Shown piece after piece: positions 49,801 to 60,563 of a stretch of DNA of 64,000 nt. The translations under genes were made by a program, and so were the position numbers. Source of the stretch: Acanthaster planci (lineage: Eukaryota; Echinodermata; Asteroidea; Valvatida; Acanthasteridae); NCBI RefSeq assembly GCF_001949145.1, contig NW_019091416.1:793728-857727 (forward strand), read 5' to 3'. The first letter of the stretch is position 1, and every line of letters begins with the position of its first letter. The notes under the pieces were generated by a model, which saw only the letters and a list, made by a program, of their open reading frames with translations, searched no databases and was not told where the DNA came from.

Positions 49801-52621
49801 ATGGCTATTTGGTTTGTGTGCATTGAGCAGGCTTCACACTTGGGGCAGCTGTCCAGAGTGTTGGATATAGGTGAATTTAGAAGGTTTTCTGCCAAAGACC
49901 TTGAGTAGAGTTATGTGGAAAAGCCAGATGTCTATGTACTTTACCGGGTGAGGCTTTTGCCATCGGCAATTCGGCATGTAGGTTACTTAACTCCGTTTGT
50001 ACCTACATGTAGGTCCTCTTTGTTTGGAGGGTTTTCTACAAAATTCAACACCTTCCGTTTATCCAAATTGCACTCCAACAAATGAAAGTGAATTTGAGGT
50101 TGGGCAGTCCAAAAACAGTAAAGAAACACATCAAACTCTGGTGTGGATGTTCAAACATCGTGAGTACACACAGTTTGATTATCACAAAGTTGATTGTTAG
50201 TAAACCACGTAAAGGTTGAATTCTTCATCTTGGAAACGGTGGCTTTATGTACTGTAAATGTTATTGTGTGTTGCTCCCCTTCCAGTCCTATTGCTTGAAA
50301 GTGAAAGAGATGGATGATGAAGAATATGCTTACGCCACCCTTGGGGAGCCACTCTACAGAGTTGAAACGGGCAATTACGAGTACAGGTAACAGTTTGCCA
50401 GCACGTCTGCCGAGTATGTCAGATGTTTTGGGTCAATCAAGTCAAAATAATTATCGTCAAAGCCAGATAACATTAGCACTGCTCACCCTCATAATTGCTT
50501 GTTTTCAATGATCAGGTTTTGTTTGAAATTTTTTTATCTATTTTTTTGAAAGGTTAATTTTAAGGTGTCGTCAGTTGGCCCGAGCCAAGTTTGCTAAGCT
50601 GAGGTCTGACGTCATGGTCAAGCTGGAGCTGCTAGACCAAAAACATGGTGAGGCATGATAGTAACCTTTGATCCCTGAGACTCGGGGGAGGGGGCAAATG
50701 GCCCCATGTCTTCTGTTTGAGCAGATCCATTTTACCAAGAGTCGACAAAGTACCCATAGTGAAAAAAAATCCTCCGGATTTGTGTTTGGTCGTTGGAGGC
50801 ATCAAGATTTCAAGGAAATTTACTGTTAAAATTACTGTTTAACCCTCCAATGCTAAAGTCAAACTGCAGGTCAGTTGGTTAGCAGTACAGCAATGCACAG
50901 CTCCGTCATCCTGTGCATTGCACGAACTATCCCTCACAGGGAGTATCATATTATAAATTGTGCTGTCCAACAACTGTCCCTCGTGGTTTCATATGCGTAA
51001 TGTTGCAGTAAACCAACTGTTGTGATAAGGACAGCACCAAAGATCCTGTGTCATTTTGTGTTGGCAAACAGCTAGAACTGTATACAGGCACGCACTGAAG
51101 TTGTGCATATTTGTGTTCCATATAGAAAACACATGCAAAACAGAGACTGTTGACATTGGTGCATGTTTGTGCTGTTAAACCACGGGAGAGTTGAAGTGTA
51201 GCTGCAATGAATTTCTCTCAAACACAGTCTTTATGCAACATTATGCTGTTCTTCAGTGTGTGAAAACTATTAATATCCTTCTTGGGTTAGATGCATTGAA
51301 AAGTAGTACACATTCTTTACCACTTCCTGCTGAGGCAGTTATCAATGTTGAATGATGCTGGGCGGGATATTTATCATTTTTTTCTGTTTTCAAAATTCTT
51401 TAAAAATTCCTATCTTCATTAACTGGACACTTATAAACACGTGAAGGACTGTCTGGCGTCCACTCTAGCCTGACAGACAAAATCTATTGACGCCCGAGTA
51501 TTTCAGCCAGGCCTGCAGCCTTGTAAAAAGAGCCTAGATTGTGCGGTGTTATATGACTTTCTTTTGTTCAAGAACCTGGCTCAGTGTGCTGCTGACCTCT
51601 TTTCAATAGGGGCCAGATCAGCATGCAGCGGTGCTGTGTGGTGATGGAGCGCTTTTGTCCCCAGTGGTAATCTGCTCGCTCTAAATGCCCCAAACCGTGG
51701 TATACCGTTTCAAAACAAGGCTGGATTATCACCACTTTTGAGAGTGAAAAAATTTAGGTAATTCCCAGCGGCCTGGCGTTTTGTTCCGAGTACGGTTTTT
51801 TGTTACAAGGCCCTGTTCCCTTTGTCCGAGTTCGGAGACCCCGGCCACGCATATAAAGCATACGTGTCCTGATCCGGAATCCCCGGCAGGGAGTGGTTAA
51901 CATATACAATTATCTACACTTTCTGAGGGCACTATTGCTGTGATGTCATCTAGGTTTGGCATGGTTCAGTTCTTAATTTTTTTTCTGGTCAAATTGTGAA
52001 CCCAGAATTACCTCACTGAAAACACTTATGAAGGAGGGATGATTGTTTATTGCTGTGTCCTTACACAACAAATTACCAAACAAGAGTGAATTTTGTTCTG
52101 CAAAGCTTTTAGAAATGCAGGATTTTTCGTGCAAACATTTTTAGCGCAAAAACCAATGAGACATCAATGTCTTCCTGGGATGATATCACAATTTGCTCAT
52201 AAACATGGAAATAACATTAGCATAAAAACCAAAAAGGCAGCAACAAGCACTTTGAAATAGGGACACAAAACTGAAAGTGTGGTTAAGTGAAACATAGATG
52301 TGCATTTTTGAGGTTTGTGTTAAAAGAATTCCATTGCAGCAACCCTTTAATAAATAATGATTGTCGTCTTCTTTTTCAGTTCAAGACATAGTCTTCCAGC
52401 TCCAGAGACTGGTCTCTGCCATGGCCAACTACCTCCAAGACTGCCACCAGCAGATGAAGGACGCCGAGATCTTCCCCATTGAGGTGGACCTGTTACGCAC
52501 CACCATCAACTACGACACCAGCAACCAATTCAATGACGAAGATGAGGACGAGGAGGAGACGGGCGAAGGGGAGGATGCGGTCATCGAGGCCGAGGAGGAA
52601 CTCATCTCGCCAGCCAGCTAA
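34856..52621 (+). CDS. PICK1: PICK1: PDZ and BAR domain protein interacting with C kinase, 402 residues, ten exons
   Basis: Peripheral membrane scaffold that binds receptor C-termini through its PDZ domain and curved membranes through its BAR domain, controlling receptor endocytosis and secretory-granule budding. Coding exons: 34856-34884, 45102-45213, 45630-45758, 46341-46497, 48380-48496, 48785-48918, 49381-49473, 50286-50386, 50553-50647 and 52380-52621. They total 1209 bases; all are GT-AG with matching phases. Residues 1-10 (MDYEMEEDKM) match the acidic PICK1 start. The PDZ domain (about 15-100) has K23-D24 and the carboxylate loop LIGISIGGG. Then follow the linker YNKLHADPKQGKSLDIVLKK, the BAR segment (about 140-350; DALGLSRAILCN, IGAREPQPKASEAF, DTRLTIKKYADAKFEY, KVKEMDDEEYAY) and a highly acidic tail (NDEDEDEEETGEGED). 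Length is close to human PICK1 (415). Exon 1 is tiny and separated by a 10.2-kb intron. Intron 4 contains a gap. Confidence 0.97.
34958..35294. mobile_element. MITE-like foldback, GTCCAAG family, copy 2
   Basis: The inner inverted ends GAGTAACTTGGAC...CAAGTTACTCGGACTC match the copies at 10781 and 36401. The arms extend outward with CTGATC...TGATC motifs. The subterminal ATCGCCTTTTTAAACATTTG and its mirror CAGATGTTAAAAAAAAGGTG are shared with copy 1. Confidence 0.7.
36401..36572. mobile_element. MITE-like foldback, GTCCAAG family, copy 3
   Basis: Ends are CATAGTCCAAGTAACTTGGA and its exact reverse complement. The flanking TA on each side could be a TA target duplication. The interior carries the shared AATTGCCTTTCTAAACATTT motif plus an ACATGT tract. 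Confidence 0.85.
36871..37101. repeat. ~45-52-bp tandem minisatellite, about five units
   Basis: Each unit has TACATGTACATACATGTATG and CACATG, then CCTATTAGACTGG. The last units diverge. It is an expansion of the TACATG motif with a unique spacer. Confidence 0.9.
38188..38259. repeat. 72-bp TTAGGG-ended short repeat, best copy
   Basis: Starts ATTAACCCTAACAGTCCTAA and ends CCCTAGGGAGTTAGGGTTAA followed by T. The termini are inverted telomere-like TTAGGGTTA. Copies or partial copies occur at 6697, 23021, 47318 and 57932. Confidence 0.75.
40584..41013 (+). repeat. interspersed repeat ending GCAGCTACCCTTTAAAG, copy 1
   Basis: Begins GAGGGCGCTGTTGGTGTGAC and includes TGAACCCAAACTAAAAACAT, TGACATCACAGTTTTGCTCA and TAAAAACCAAAAAGGCA, ending GCAGCTACCCTTTAAAG. 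The same ordered blocks occur at 51934-52350 and, rearranged, at 42420-42685. No coding capacity. Confidence 0.7.
41310..41625. repeat. inverted-repeat element with TTAGGG and TAGTAC motifs
   Basis: The left side CCTAACCCTACATAATACTAC with TACTACTTGTAGTA is mirrored by TACTACTTAGTATTTTGTAG and GGTTAGGGTTAG on the right. Arms are imperfect. Confidence 0.55.
41710..41820. repeat. 40-bp tandem repeat, 2.7 copies
   Basis: The unit starts CTGATATGGGGTGCTAAAGG and ends GTTTTGCAGTGAACT. The first two units are identical and the third is partial with a few changes. Confidence 0.95.
42040..42370. repeat. ACTTG-rich degenerate tandem tract
   Basis: Many GACTTGTGACTTG motifs, in two clusters separated by unique sequence, with CGAGTTGCACTCGAG in the first cluster. 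Might be the ends of a non-autonomous transposon of the ACTTG type. Only the repeat structure is visible. Confidence 0.7.
42420..42685. repeat. rearranged copies of the GCAGCTACCCTTTAAAG repeat
   Basis: The minus strand carries AAATTGTGAACCCAGAATTT and GGGCGCTGTTGCTGTG; the plus strand carries CAACAGCGCCCTCAG and ends in CATTGCAGCTACACATTAAA. Two partial copies in opposite orientation meet at about 42520. Confidence 0.55.
46655..47180. other. assembly gap (526 N) in PICK1 intron 4
   Basis: Run of N flanked by repeat-like sequence: AGGCCGTGTCCAAAAC on the left and an inverted AGAGCTACGGCTAGGTCTA / TAGACCTAGCTCT pair on the right. Coding exons on both sides join in phase, so no PICK1 exon need be missing. 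Confidence 0.95.
47318..47387. repeat. short TTAGGG-ended repeat, copy 3
   Basis: ATTAACCCTAACTCCCTAGA with TGTGTGCAAATGCATATTAG and ATCCTGGACTGTTTAAGG matches the reverse complement of the copy at 38188-38259 throughout. Confidence 0.75.
47633..47784. mobile_element. 152-bp MITE in PICK1 intron 4
   Basis: The ends GTTCGGTAGACAGAGAAGGA and TCCTTTTCTGTCTACCGAAC are inverted repeats, and the interior also pairs (TATGCATATTATGCTCAG with CTGAGCATGATATGCATA). It can therefore fold along nearly its whole length. Confidence 0.85.
49521..49755. mobile_element. 235-bp foldback element carrying histone-type stem-loops
   Basis: Arms of about 90 bases start CTAAGGTGGAAAGCTTGCGG and end with the reverse complement. 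Each arm contains the 16-mer GGTTCTTTTCAGAACC (49680-49695 on plus, 49581-49596 on minus), which fits the metazoan histone mRNA 3' stem-loop consensus GGYYCTTYTNAGRRCC. It lies in PICK1 intron 7. Confidence 0.85.
51934..52350 (+). repeat. interspersed repeat ending GCAGCAACCCTTTAA, copy 2
   Basis: Contains TGAGGGCACTATTGCTGTGA, AAATTGTGAACCCAGAATTA, TAAAAACCAAAAAGGCA and TTTTTGAGGTTTGTGTTAAA in the same order as the copy at 40584-41013. It ends only 29 bases before the acceptor of the last PICK1 exon. Confidence 0.7.
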
Positions 52622-53516
52622 ATGGATCTCGCGGAGGAAGGATCCTTATGCCGGGCAATCTTGAGTAGTGCCATTATGACAGCAGAATGATGATGTCCCG
52701 AGATTATGTGTCAGAATAGACTGATGTGAATAGTTTGATCAGAAAAGACTGGATAGACTGATCCGTTAAACCCCGCCCCATGGAATTTTGACCAATCACG
52801 GCCTTGATTTATGTCCGACATGCCTGCTCGTGCATGTGATGAACGCAGGTGGAATATGCATTGGGGCATGGTGAAGCAGCATGTCAGTTGCTCAGTGGCA
52901 TAGTGGGCGGGGCCTACAGGATCCGTCTAATGTTGTTGCGGCCATCACAAGTCAACCACAAATTGCATGTCACAAGTCACAAGGAATATTGGATGGAAGA
53001 TTGACTGGTTTGCCGTTCACTGGAGCAGTGTCTTGATATCTTTTGGATGATTGTGATTGACTTGTGTAGGCCGACACCTCTTAGGCAAGCACCACCTCTT
53101 CTCTCTCTCTCTCTGGCACTCCGTGGCTCCACAGTAAGAAATGTTACAGTCTAGTTAGAGGAAATGGTTAGCAATCTTTGCAGGGTGAAGGTATCCCACA
53201 AGTGCCAGGTGCTTAGTCTACCTTTTGTTTTTGACATAAATTTAAGGACAAGTAATGTTTTAACACTACATATCTCTTACAGTTGCAAAGTGACGTTTAT
53301 GCTAGCCTCTCTTGTAACAACTCCAAAATCATAACTTTGAGCATGGGATTGGATTTACTGACAAATCTTCCACAGGTTGTCAGCTTGTGAAATTTACACA
53401 GGTGCTTTTTGAGTGGAGATTTCATACATCACACCAAACACGATATCCCTTTGAACTGGCATAACAAAAAGAAACAGTAATCAGGTTTATTTGAAAGATT
53501 GAGAGTAGTTTCAGCA

Positions 53517-53862
53517 GGCAACATAGGTCATGGCCCAAATTCTTACCCATGGCTTGAAATGACATGCAAGTCTATGGTAGTGGCCCTCAAATATCTTCAT
53601 CAACAGGCAACATAGGTCATGGCCCAAATTCTTACCCATGGCTTGAAATGACATGCAAGTCTATGGTAGTGGCCCTCAAATATCTCCAACAGGCAACATA
53701 GGTCATGGCCCAAATTCTTACCCATGGCTTGAAATGACATGCAAGTCTATGGTAGTGGCCCTCAAATATCTCCAACAGGCAACATAGGTCATGGCCCAAA
53801 TTCTTACCCATGGCTTGAAATGACATGCAAGTCTATGGTAGTCGCCTCAAATATCTTCAAAG
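53517..53862. repeat. 86-bp tandem repeat, four copies
   Basis: Units start at 53517, 53606, 53692 and 53778 with GGCAACATAGGTCATGGCCC and end with GTAGTGGCCCTCAAATATCT. Spacing is 89, 86 and 86 bases; the copies are nearly identical, indicating recent expansion or ongoing homogenisation. Confidence 0.95.
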
Positions 53863-54695
53863 TGTGTAGGTCCATTTCTATTGGAGTTTGTAGCTTCAAG
53901 AGCACTGCTGTAATCTTTCGCATCTGCTCAGCCCAGCAGAAGAAATTGCTGTAGGTAAATCTTGTGCTACACACTGGTATTCTCTGCACAGACTTCGGTG
54001 CGTAGATTTTTGTATTCCATGAATGAAGTTTACAGGAGAACTAAGCCTCACAGGTCCTTTAAATTTCTTTTCACTTGGGTAATGTGGGTTTAACATGTTA
54101 AACCCTACTGTGAGATCAAAGTTTGGAACACTGCTTTTTTGTGGACAGTGGGAGTGCATTGTAGATGCATTAAATAAAAAGGACGGCCTGTCGGGCTCTG
54201 TCCATGTGTCGCTCATTACAATTACTGTGGACAGTCCCCTTTTTGTAAATAAGATAACTATTTATTAATATTAAGCTGTCACGTCAAGATTTGTCGACAC
54301 CCCCCCCCAAAAAAAATTCCTAATAACGAGAGAAAGGGTATTTCTGCACCTTGATCTATGTCGGCAAAAGTGAAATGAATTCACTTTTGGCATTCATTGA
54401 ATGGTAATTTTGTAGCATGAAGCGAGTACTTTAGAATGGTTGGCTTTGTATTGTGAAATGGGAAATTGGTAAAAATATCAAATGTACATTAGTCTGCCTT
54501 CGTACTTTTTTCAGAACTGTACTGCTCATACATATGACACCTTTTCACATAACTGGACCGTGAAATTTTGGGTGAAAATAGAAACGTGAATAGAATTCCA
54601 TTTATGTTTAGTGTTGTATTCCTGCGTTTACATTCCTGATAGAATTGTTCTGGTTCGTGTTGTACAATGTATATGGCAAATTTATTTATTTCAAA

Positions 54696-54701
54696 AATAA
54701 A
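54696..54701 (+). terminator. poly(A) signal AATAAA
   Basis: Canonical hexamer in AT-rich sequence 2.1 kb after the PICK1 stop codon; the likely end of that transcript. Confidence 0.5.
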
Positions 54702-55239
54702 AATATATCCAGTACTTTGAAGATCAAATTTGTCCGGTACACTTGTTTATATAAGAGTGTTGTCTTTAATAATTGATTAGGTTAATAATAGTTTGCTTTT
54801 ATACGATGTTGCTAAAATGCTTTCATATAAATGAAACTTGGCTGAGAACAGAAAATCGATTGACATTTTTTACTCAAGAGAGAGACCCCGTTGATTGGGA
54901 AAATTAAAATTTAATATCAAAAGTGCTGCAAAGCCGATTGCAGTGTATGGGAAATACAGTATTTATGTACCAGCCTGGGTTGGAAAATCGTGCATGCCTC
55001 CACACGTAGGCTCAATGAAAGAAGTCATGTATATCCGGTTTGCCTCATGGACTTACAGAAATTGGGCAAAACAACGTTTCCGCGGTGGCATGGTTGGAAG
55101 GAAGTTTTGTAATGTTTAATGGCGAGCGGGTTGGCTCCACTTTTGCCATATATTTCATCCCGACCCTCTAATTCACAAGATAGTATAGTAAGTTTCCTCA
55201 TGGCAGTTCGCGTTTCCGTCTTTCGCGTGTCAGTGTTTC

Positions 55240-56600
55240 AGTGTGTGCGTAAATTTCAATTGTTTCTTTTCTGGACGAATGTTTCCCATAGTTTTGTGGG
55301 CAGTTGCCAATAAGGGACGTTTTCTTCACCGGGCAAACCTGCGTTTCCAATGTGGTCGGAATATTCATTCCATGGGTTTTAGAACAAGCCTGTGTACAGA
55401 AATTCTCCAGTGTGACTTGCGGACAACATACACACACCCAAACCAGCCATACGAGGACCAACTGTATAAACTACTGGACGCCAGAAGGCACCTCCGAGGT
55501 GCGTTTTTGCGTTCAAAAGTAAATTAACAATCGGCCTTACTTCCACAAGCACTAACTACCAATCGAGAAGCATAGAGTCAGCTTGCTCAGTGTTTCGGAT
55601 ACCATAGCATGTACCCCATAGTAACTCTCGAATTAAAACATGTTTCCAAGATACACTAATACACAAATACAGTTTTGCAAAGTAACATTTTGCATAAAAG
55701 CCTGTATCCAAGCATGATGCAAGAGCCATGCACCTGCATTATGGGAGACCCTAGTCCCTACTACCCGGCTTGATAAATAATGTAACAGATCTGGGACAAG
55801 GTTTCTAGTGTACAAATGTGAAATCTTTCAACAAGATCCAGCGTCTAATAACATCAAACACGTTCCATACCTAGGTTGCATGAGTTTGCAAGACTTGGAA
55901 ATTGTAACATTTATTAGCTTTATGTTTTAAGAAAATCGATCCTCTTGCCCGATAATACGCTATGCGGCCTTGACTCCGCCCCCTCCAGTTTATTCATAGC
56001 GAGTCTATCGTTTCTTAAAAGAGTGTCGTCGCCACGACCGGCCTTTTGTGGACCCCAAACCCACGTTTCCAAATGTAATTATCCGTCCGTGCCTTCGAGC
56101 GACCTCCCTCCACATGTACATTTTTTCTTACAGGAATGTGTGTCTGTGTTGCACAAGAAACGCCACAACTACTGGCCGGCCATGTGTGTGGACCGACCGC
56201 AACAGCGACCAGGTAAGAGGTACATACAGTGTATATCCGCGTGTTCCATCTCGCTGGTTCACGTAAATCTGCGTTTCCCACCAGGTCGGAATAAGCGCCG
56301 TGTTTCGAAGCGAGGCTGTACATTTGCTACGAGAGCGTGTGTGAGGAACAAAACGTACGTGGACCGGCCTTGTGAGGACCGTCTATCACCGCCCAAATTC
56401 CACATACCGAATATGTCAATATCGTTACACAAAATCAAACGAATCTGCGTATGCGGTGGAGTCGGAATATGCGGTGTGTTTCCGACGGAGCCTGTACATT
56501 TCCTACGAGAGAGTGTGTTTGTAACAAAGCACACCCGAACCGACCTTATGAGGACTAACCGTAACAAAGGGAAACACTCCCTATGTACCAAGATTCTTAC
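55240..56600 (+). repeat. degenerate ~176-bp tandem units, first block
   Basis: Recurrent blocks in fixed order: CTGCGTTTCC with GGTCGGAATA, then TTTCGAAGCGAGGCTGTACA, then CTACGAGAGTGTGT, then ACAAAACGCACCTGAACCAG-like CCTTGTGAGGACCGTCTGTA. Unit peptides resemble ...THPNQPYEDQLY... The frame is broken by stops in several units, so no intact gene is called; decayed C2H2 zinc-finger repeats are one possible origin. Confidence 0.6.
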
Positions 56601-58239
56601 ATGAAATTGGAGCAAGTCGAAGTTTCCATCGGGAAAGGAAAATCAGCGTGTGGCCGAGCCCAGCCAGGAGCGCCAATGTCGAATGCCAACTGTGAGGATT
56701 TTGTGTGTGCACACACACGCACCCACACACCTGTTCAATATTATTAAAAAAGGAAATCAATATCAGAAATTCTAAATCAGAGAGATTACGTCACACAGTT
56801 TTACTCTGAAAGGTTATTTGGATTTTTTCTATTGTGTTTTTTTTGAAATAGTTTGTACAACGCACTTTCTTCCTCCTAAAATTTGGAACTAATGGAATGA
56901 AGGAGCACAAGCAGGAGGGAGTAGGAGTATTATCCCGCGGTATTTACTGTTGAACACGGTTGTGTAACAAACAAATAATTCGCAAAGACTAACTCAAAAG
57001 GGGATTGGTTGAATCTGAGGTTTAATAAATAAGAATTCTTAATCATATCAAAATTCAGTTTATATGTCTCAAACCTCATTCCATGATATGTTTATACGGA
57101 AATTACAAAGAAAATTGCAAGAGTCACAATTGTATCTTTGCACGGCTCTTGTGTTTTGGAACTTGCTCTAGTTTCGAGTAAAGCTTCCAAGAGAACGAAC
57201 CTATCTATAATTTAAAGTCAATTTATGAATTGTTGGTCAGAAATACCAGGCTACCAAAAATATGGGGCAAGAGGAACACCTGTCAAATAAAATAGACCCA
57301 GATTTTTCAGGAAAGAATGGGAATGTTTCAAATAAATATGAAATGTAAAAGTATAGAGTGACCTAGGAAGCAAATTCATACTAAAAGTTACACACTGGAA
57401 ATACAACTGGTGAACACCTCACAATCACATTTTATACAATGAAAATATTAGCAATTACACTTTCCATCCCATACCTTAATAAAAAGGTGTTCTGTGTGAT
57501 GACTCAAGTCGATCCCGGATAAGTTTCGAGCACGGAACTAGTCAGAGGTTGGCTGTAACAAATAAATTTTAAATATAAACCATCCCCAACATGACGAAGC
57601 AATATACGTATTCACACCAGAACAACATTTTGAACAGCAACTATTATTAATTAGAATTAATGATTTTAGACTCACCAAAGCATCACAAAGAAAGCCAGAC
57701 AATCCAAAGACGAGTTGCAACCGACGACAAGACGACCCGTGGGGTGTAATTATAACCCCCGAACGAACCTAAAATTCAGGAACAAAACGAAATGACTAAA
57801 AAATGGTCTTCATGCCATTGTGGTTGGTGCAGGAATCAATAGTCGGCCATTATAAGGCGACACACCCTCTCGGGCTCAAGTATGCCGTTACATAATCAAG
57901 AGGCAGGGCCCAGCTAAACAGATCCAGCCAAATTAACCCTAACCCTCCTCAGTCCTCCAACAGGTGAAGGATTGAGGGTTAGGGTTTATAGCTCTAGGAA
58001 TGTCATTTACTAAGAGTCAGACCGACTGGTATGCAAATTAGGTGCCACACAAAACTAAATAAGTGACCAATTGACCTGACAGCTCAAGTCGGTTGGTACA
58101 TACTATGTACAACAAATTCAAGAAAGGATGCAAAGACCTCAAGCATGTTGTCCCTCCTTCCTCCATGGTTGTCATAGCACCGTTACAATAAATTACAACA
58201 TTTAGGCAATACTTCTTAAAATCCGCGTAATTATTTCAT

Positions 58240-58910
58240 GCACGTTGTTTGTTGGTCAACCCAAAAAACCTTGCTGCATTTTCGTGCAAGTTTCTACATG
58301 CAGCGAATGGCCTATTCACGTACACACACAGTTTCACAGTACACAGGCCCTTTTGTTTGTGGACCTCTCAAACAGCCTGAATTCCACCTGCAGCATTGCG
58401 TCGCTACGCTATACGATGTCCATGTTTTCCGCCTCACTGCATCAGGTTGATCGGCGTTTTCCACCAGGCAACAATATACACCTTGTTTCGAAGCGAGCCT
58501 GCACAATTTCTACGAGAGTGTGTTTCCAGCACAAAACGCACCTGAACCAGCCCTACGGGGACCTTCTGTAACTGCTCAAATTCTACGCACCGTATACACC
58601 ATTATTGCCGCATTACATCAAGCACATTTGCGTTTCCAATAGGGTTGGAATACGCAAGCTGTTTTCGAGCTAGCGTGCACATTTCCTACGAGAGTGTGTC
58701 TGTGGGGCAAAACGCACCCGAACCAGCCTTGTGAGGACGGTCTGTATCGTCCCAAATCCCACACACCGTATGTGTGTGTACTGCCTCACCACATGAAGCA
58801 AATCCACGTTTCCCATGCGGTTGGCTTTCACCGCATAACCGGCCGTATTATGAGTACCGTCAGAAGTCACGACACTACAAAAGAAAATCTGCGTTTCCTT
58901 GGGAGTGAAA
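58240..58910 (+). repeat. degenerate ~176-bp tandem units, second block
   Basis: Three more units with starts near 58452, 58630 and 58805, sharing TTTCGAAGCGAGCCTGCACA, TTTCTACGAGAGTGTGT, AAAACGCACCCGAACCAGCC and GGGGACCTTCTGTA blocks with the first block. Frames include stops. Confidence 0.65.
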
Positions 58911-59544
58911 TATAAGTTATGTTGCATATAAACATGTACACGATTTTGAAAATTCTGAATGGAATATTACAGCGGAGATCCTGTGATGTCCCGTACGTGG
59001 GGAAGGGGGGCAGGGGAATTTAGGAATTGAAACATAGCATGATACCAAACTGCGCCGGAAAGAATGTTGTTTTCGCAGAACAAGTGGGCTGCGGTTTTAT
59101 TTCAATACTTCCCGAAGCAAATACATGTAGGTGAAACACAATTTCAGAAAACTTAGCGATCGATTAAACTGCATGTTGTGCATTCATGCTGTATTGAAGT
59201 AACATTCAAGCATGCAACATGTTGAAATACACAATACCATCAAAATTTGATGAATGCTTAATTTTATTTCATAACGAAATAGAATGACGACCCCTGCCAC
59301 TGCTTTGCTTGAATCTGCCGCTACTGTACAATATCTACCAACATCTAAAACCATTTTTTACATTAATTCACAGCAGAAAATACAAATGTCTCAAGGTGCA
59401 AGACAGTTATTATTCACTGGGATATGAGATAAGTTTAATGCAAATAATGGCTCCCCATAAACACGCATTCTGTTCTCTATCCTCACAAGTAGAACTCGTT
59501 TGAAAAGTGTCTCGAGAGCCTGGGGGACTGTCAGCACGTTTAAT

Positions 59545-59622
59545 TTTTCTTTGGGTCGCACCCTAATGCGTGACACAAGTGCAACACCTTGAGTTGGACC
59601 ACTTAACCACTGTGCTCTACGA
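59545..59622 (-). repeat. tRNA-like remnant
   Basis: On the minus strand GTAGAGCACAGTGGTTAAGT is followed by a B-box-like GGGTGCGACCC. It is missing the usual TTCRA, so this is a weak SINE or tRNA pseudogene call. Confidence 0.3.
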
Positions 59623-60563
59623 AAATTCAATTTGAACACTTTCAACTCCAATTTTTTTTGTCTGTGGCAAAAACAGTCTATGTTCTTTAATGAAAACATA
59701 CACATTAAAACACTACACATAAAACCATACATAAAACATTCACAGAGTGATAAAAGGCATCTAAATACACGTACGTCTGGTAACCTTAAATCAAATTTAA
59801 AAATCAGTTTAACAAATTGGAATTCTAATTTAAATCGGACAAAATTAATATATTGAGATTTTAGCATCCTCCATGGACATCAAAGGAATTTTTGTCACTC
59901 TCGAATGTACAGTCCATCATTGGCAGTTATCCAAAACAAACTGACGAAATGATTGAACAGCATCCTAGTTACGATACGAAAGAAGGCTATCTCTAACGAT
60001 GCATTTAATTAATGGCAATGACTGTCAGTTGTTCATTTTTTTTAATTCAGCGAAGTGCACACAATTGTCGACACAAAACACATGCGCATAGTTGATATCA
60101 TATAGCGCACGACATTGCGGACAAACCTGTTCCAGCTATTTATTTCCTAAACGTCCTAAAATTTGTGCACGGTACTGAAAAAATAATCATGGACTACAAA
60201 GAGGCTTATATAATTTCCAAGCATTCTGTATTTCACACTGCTGGGATAACATTTTTCTTCGGCATTACAGTGACTGCAAGCAACTGAAAGAATAAAGTTT
60301 AATCAATTTATACATGTGTATACGTGTCCAGTCTCCAGAATTTTTGCAATAATACAGCTTTCTATTGCGAAAGAAAATAGCTTAGATGTATCTTGTTATC
60401 AATCGTCAAGGGAGTTTTCTAATCCCACGAAGAACTTGCTATGTTTTCCCTTGTTTGAAAATGAAGTGTTTTGACTTTTACTCCTTCGCCGACACCCTCT
60501 CGGGAGTAGTTTGACAACAGTGAGACACATTTGGCCTTCCACAACCCCAGTGAAGTGTCCTCT

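Larger units (their letters stand above)
52622..54720 (+). other. PICK1 3' untranslated region
   Basis: From the PICK1 stop to a canonical poly(A) signal AATAAA at 54696-54701. It contains a CT-microsatellite (53100-53115) and the 86-bp tandem repeat. The end is inferred from the signal; alternative earlier ends (for example ATTAAA at 54168) are possible. Confidence 0.6.
54721..60563. other. intergenic region between PICK1 and ABCA5-like gene
   Basis: Tail-to-tail spacer (PICK1 plus, ABCA minus). It contains degenerate ~176-bp repeat units (55240-56600 and 58240-58910), a partial TTAGGG-ended repeat at 57932-57995, and a tRNA-like remnant at 59545-59622. An AATAAA on the minus strand (TTTATT at about 60137-60142) may end the ABCA transcript. 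No convincing exon seen. Confidence 0.55.

Noticed and set aside
53517-53862. 86-bp repeat as a coding repeat domain
   Set aside because: Lies downstream of the PICK1 stop. The frames across it are on either strand without splice support, and unit lengths (89, 86, 86) do not keep a reading frame.
55945-56604. 219-codon plus-strand open frame, the longest without N
   Set aside because: Lies in the degenerate ~176-bp repeat block, has no recognisable domain, and sibling units contain stops in the same frame.
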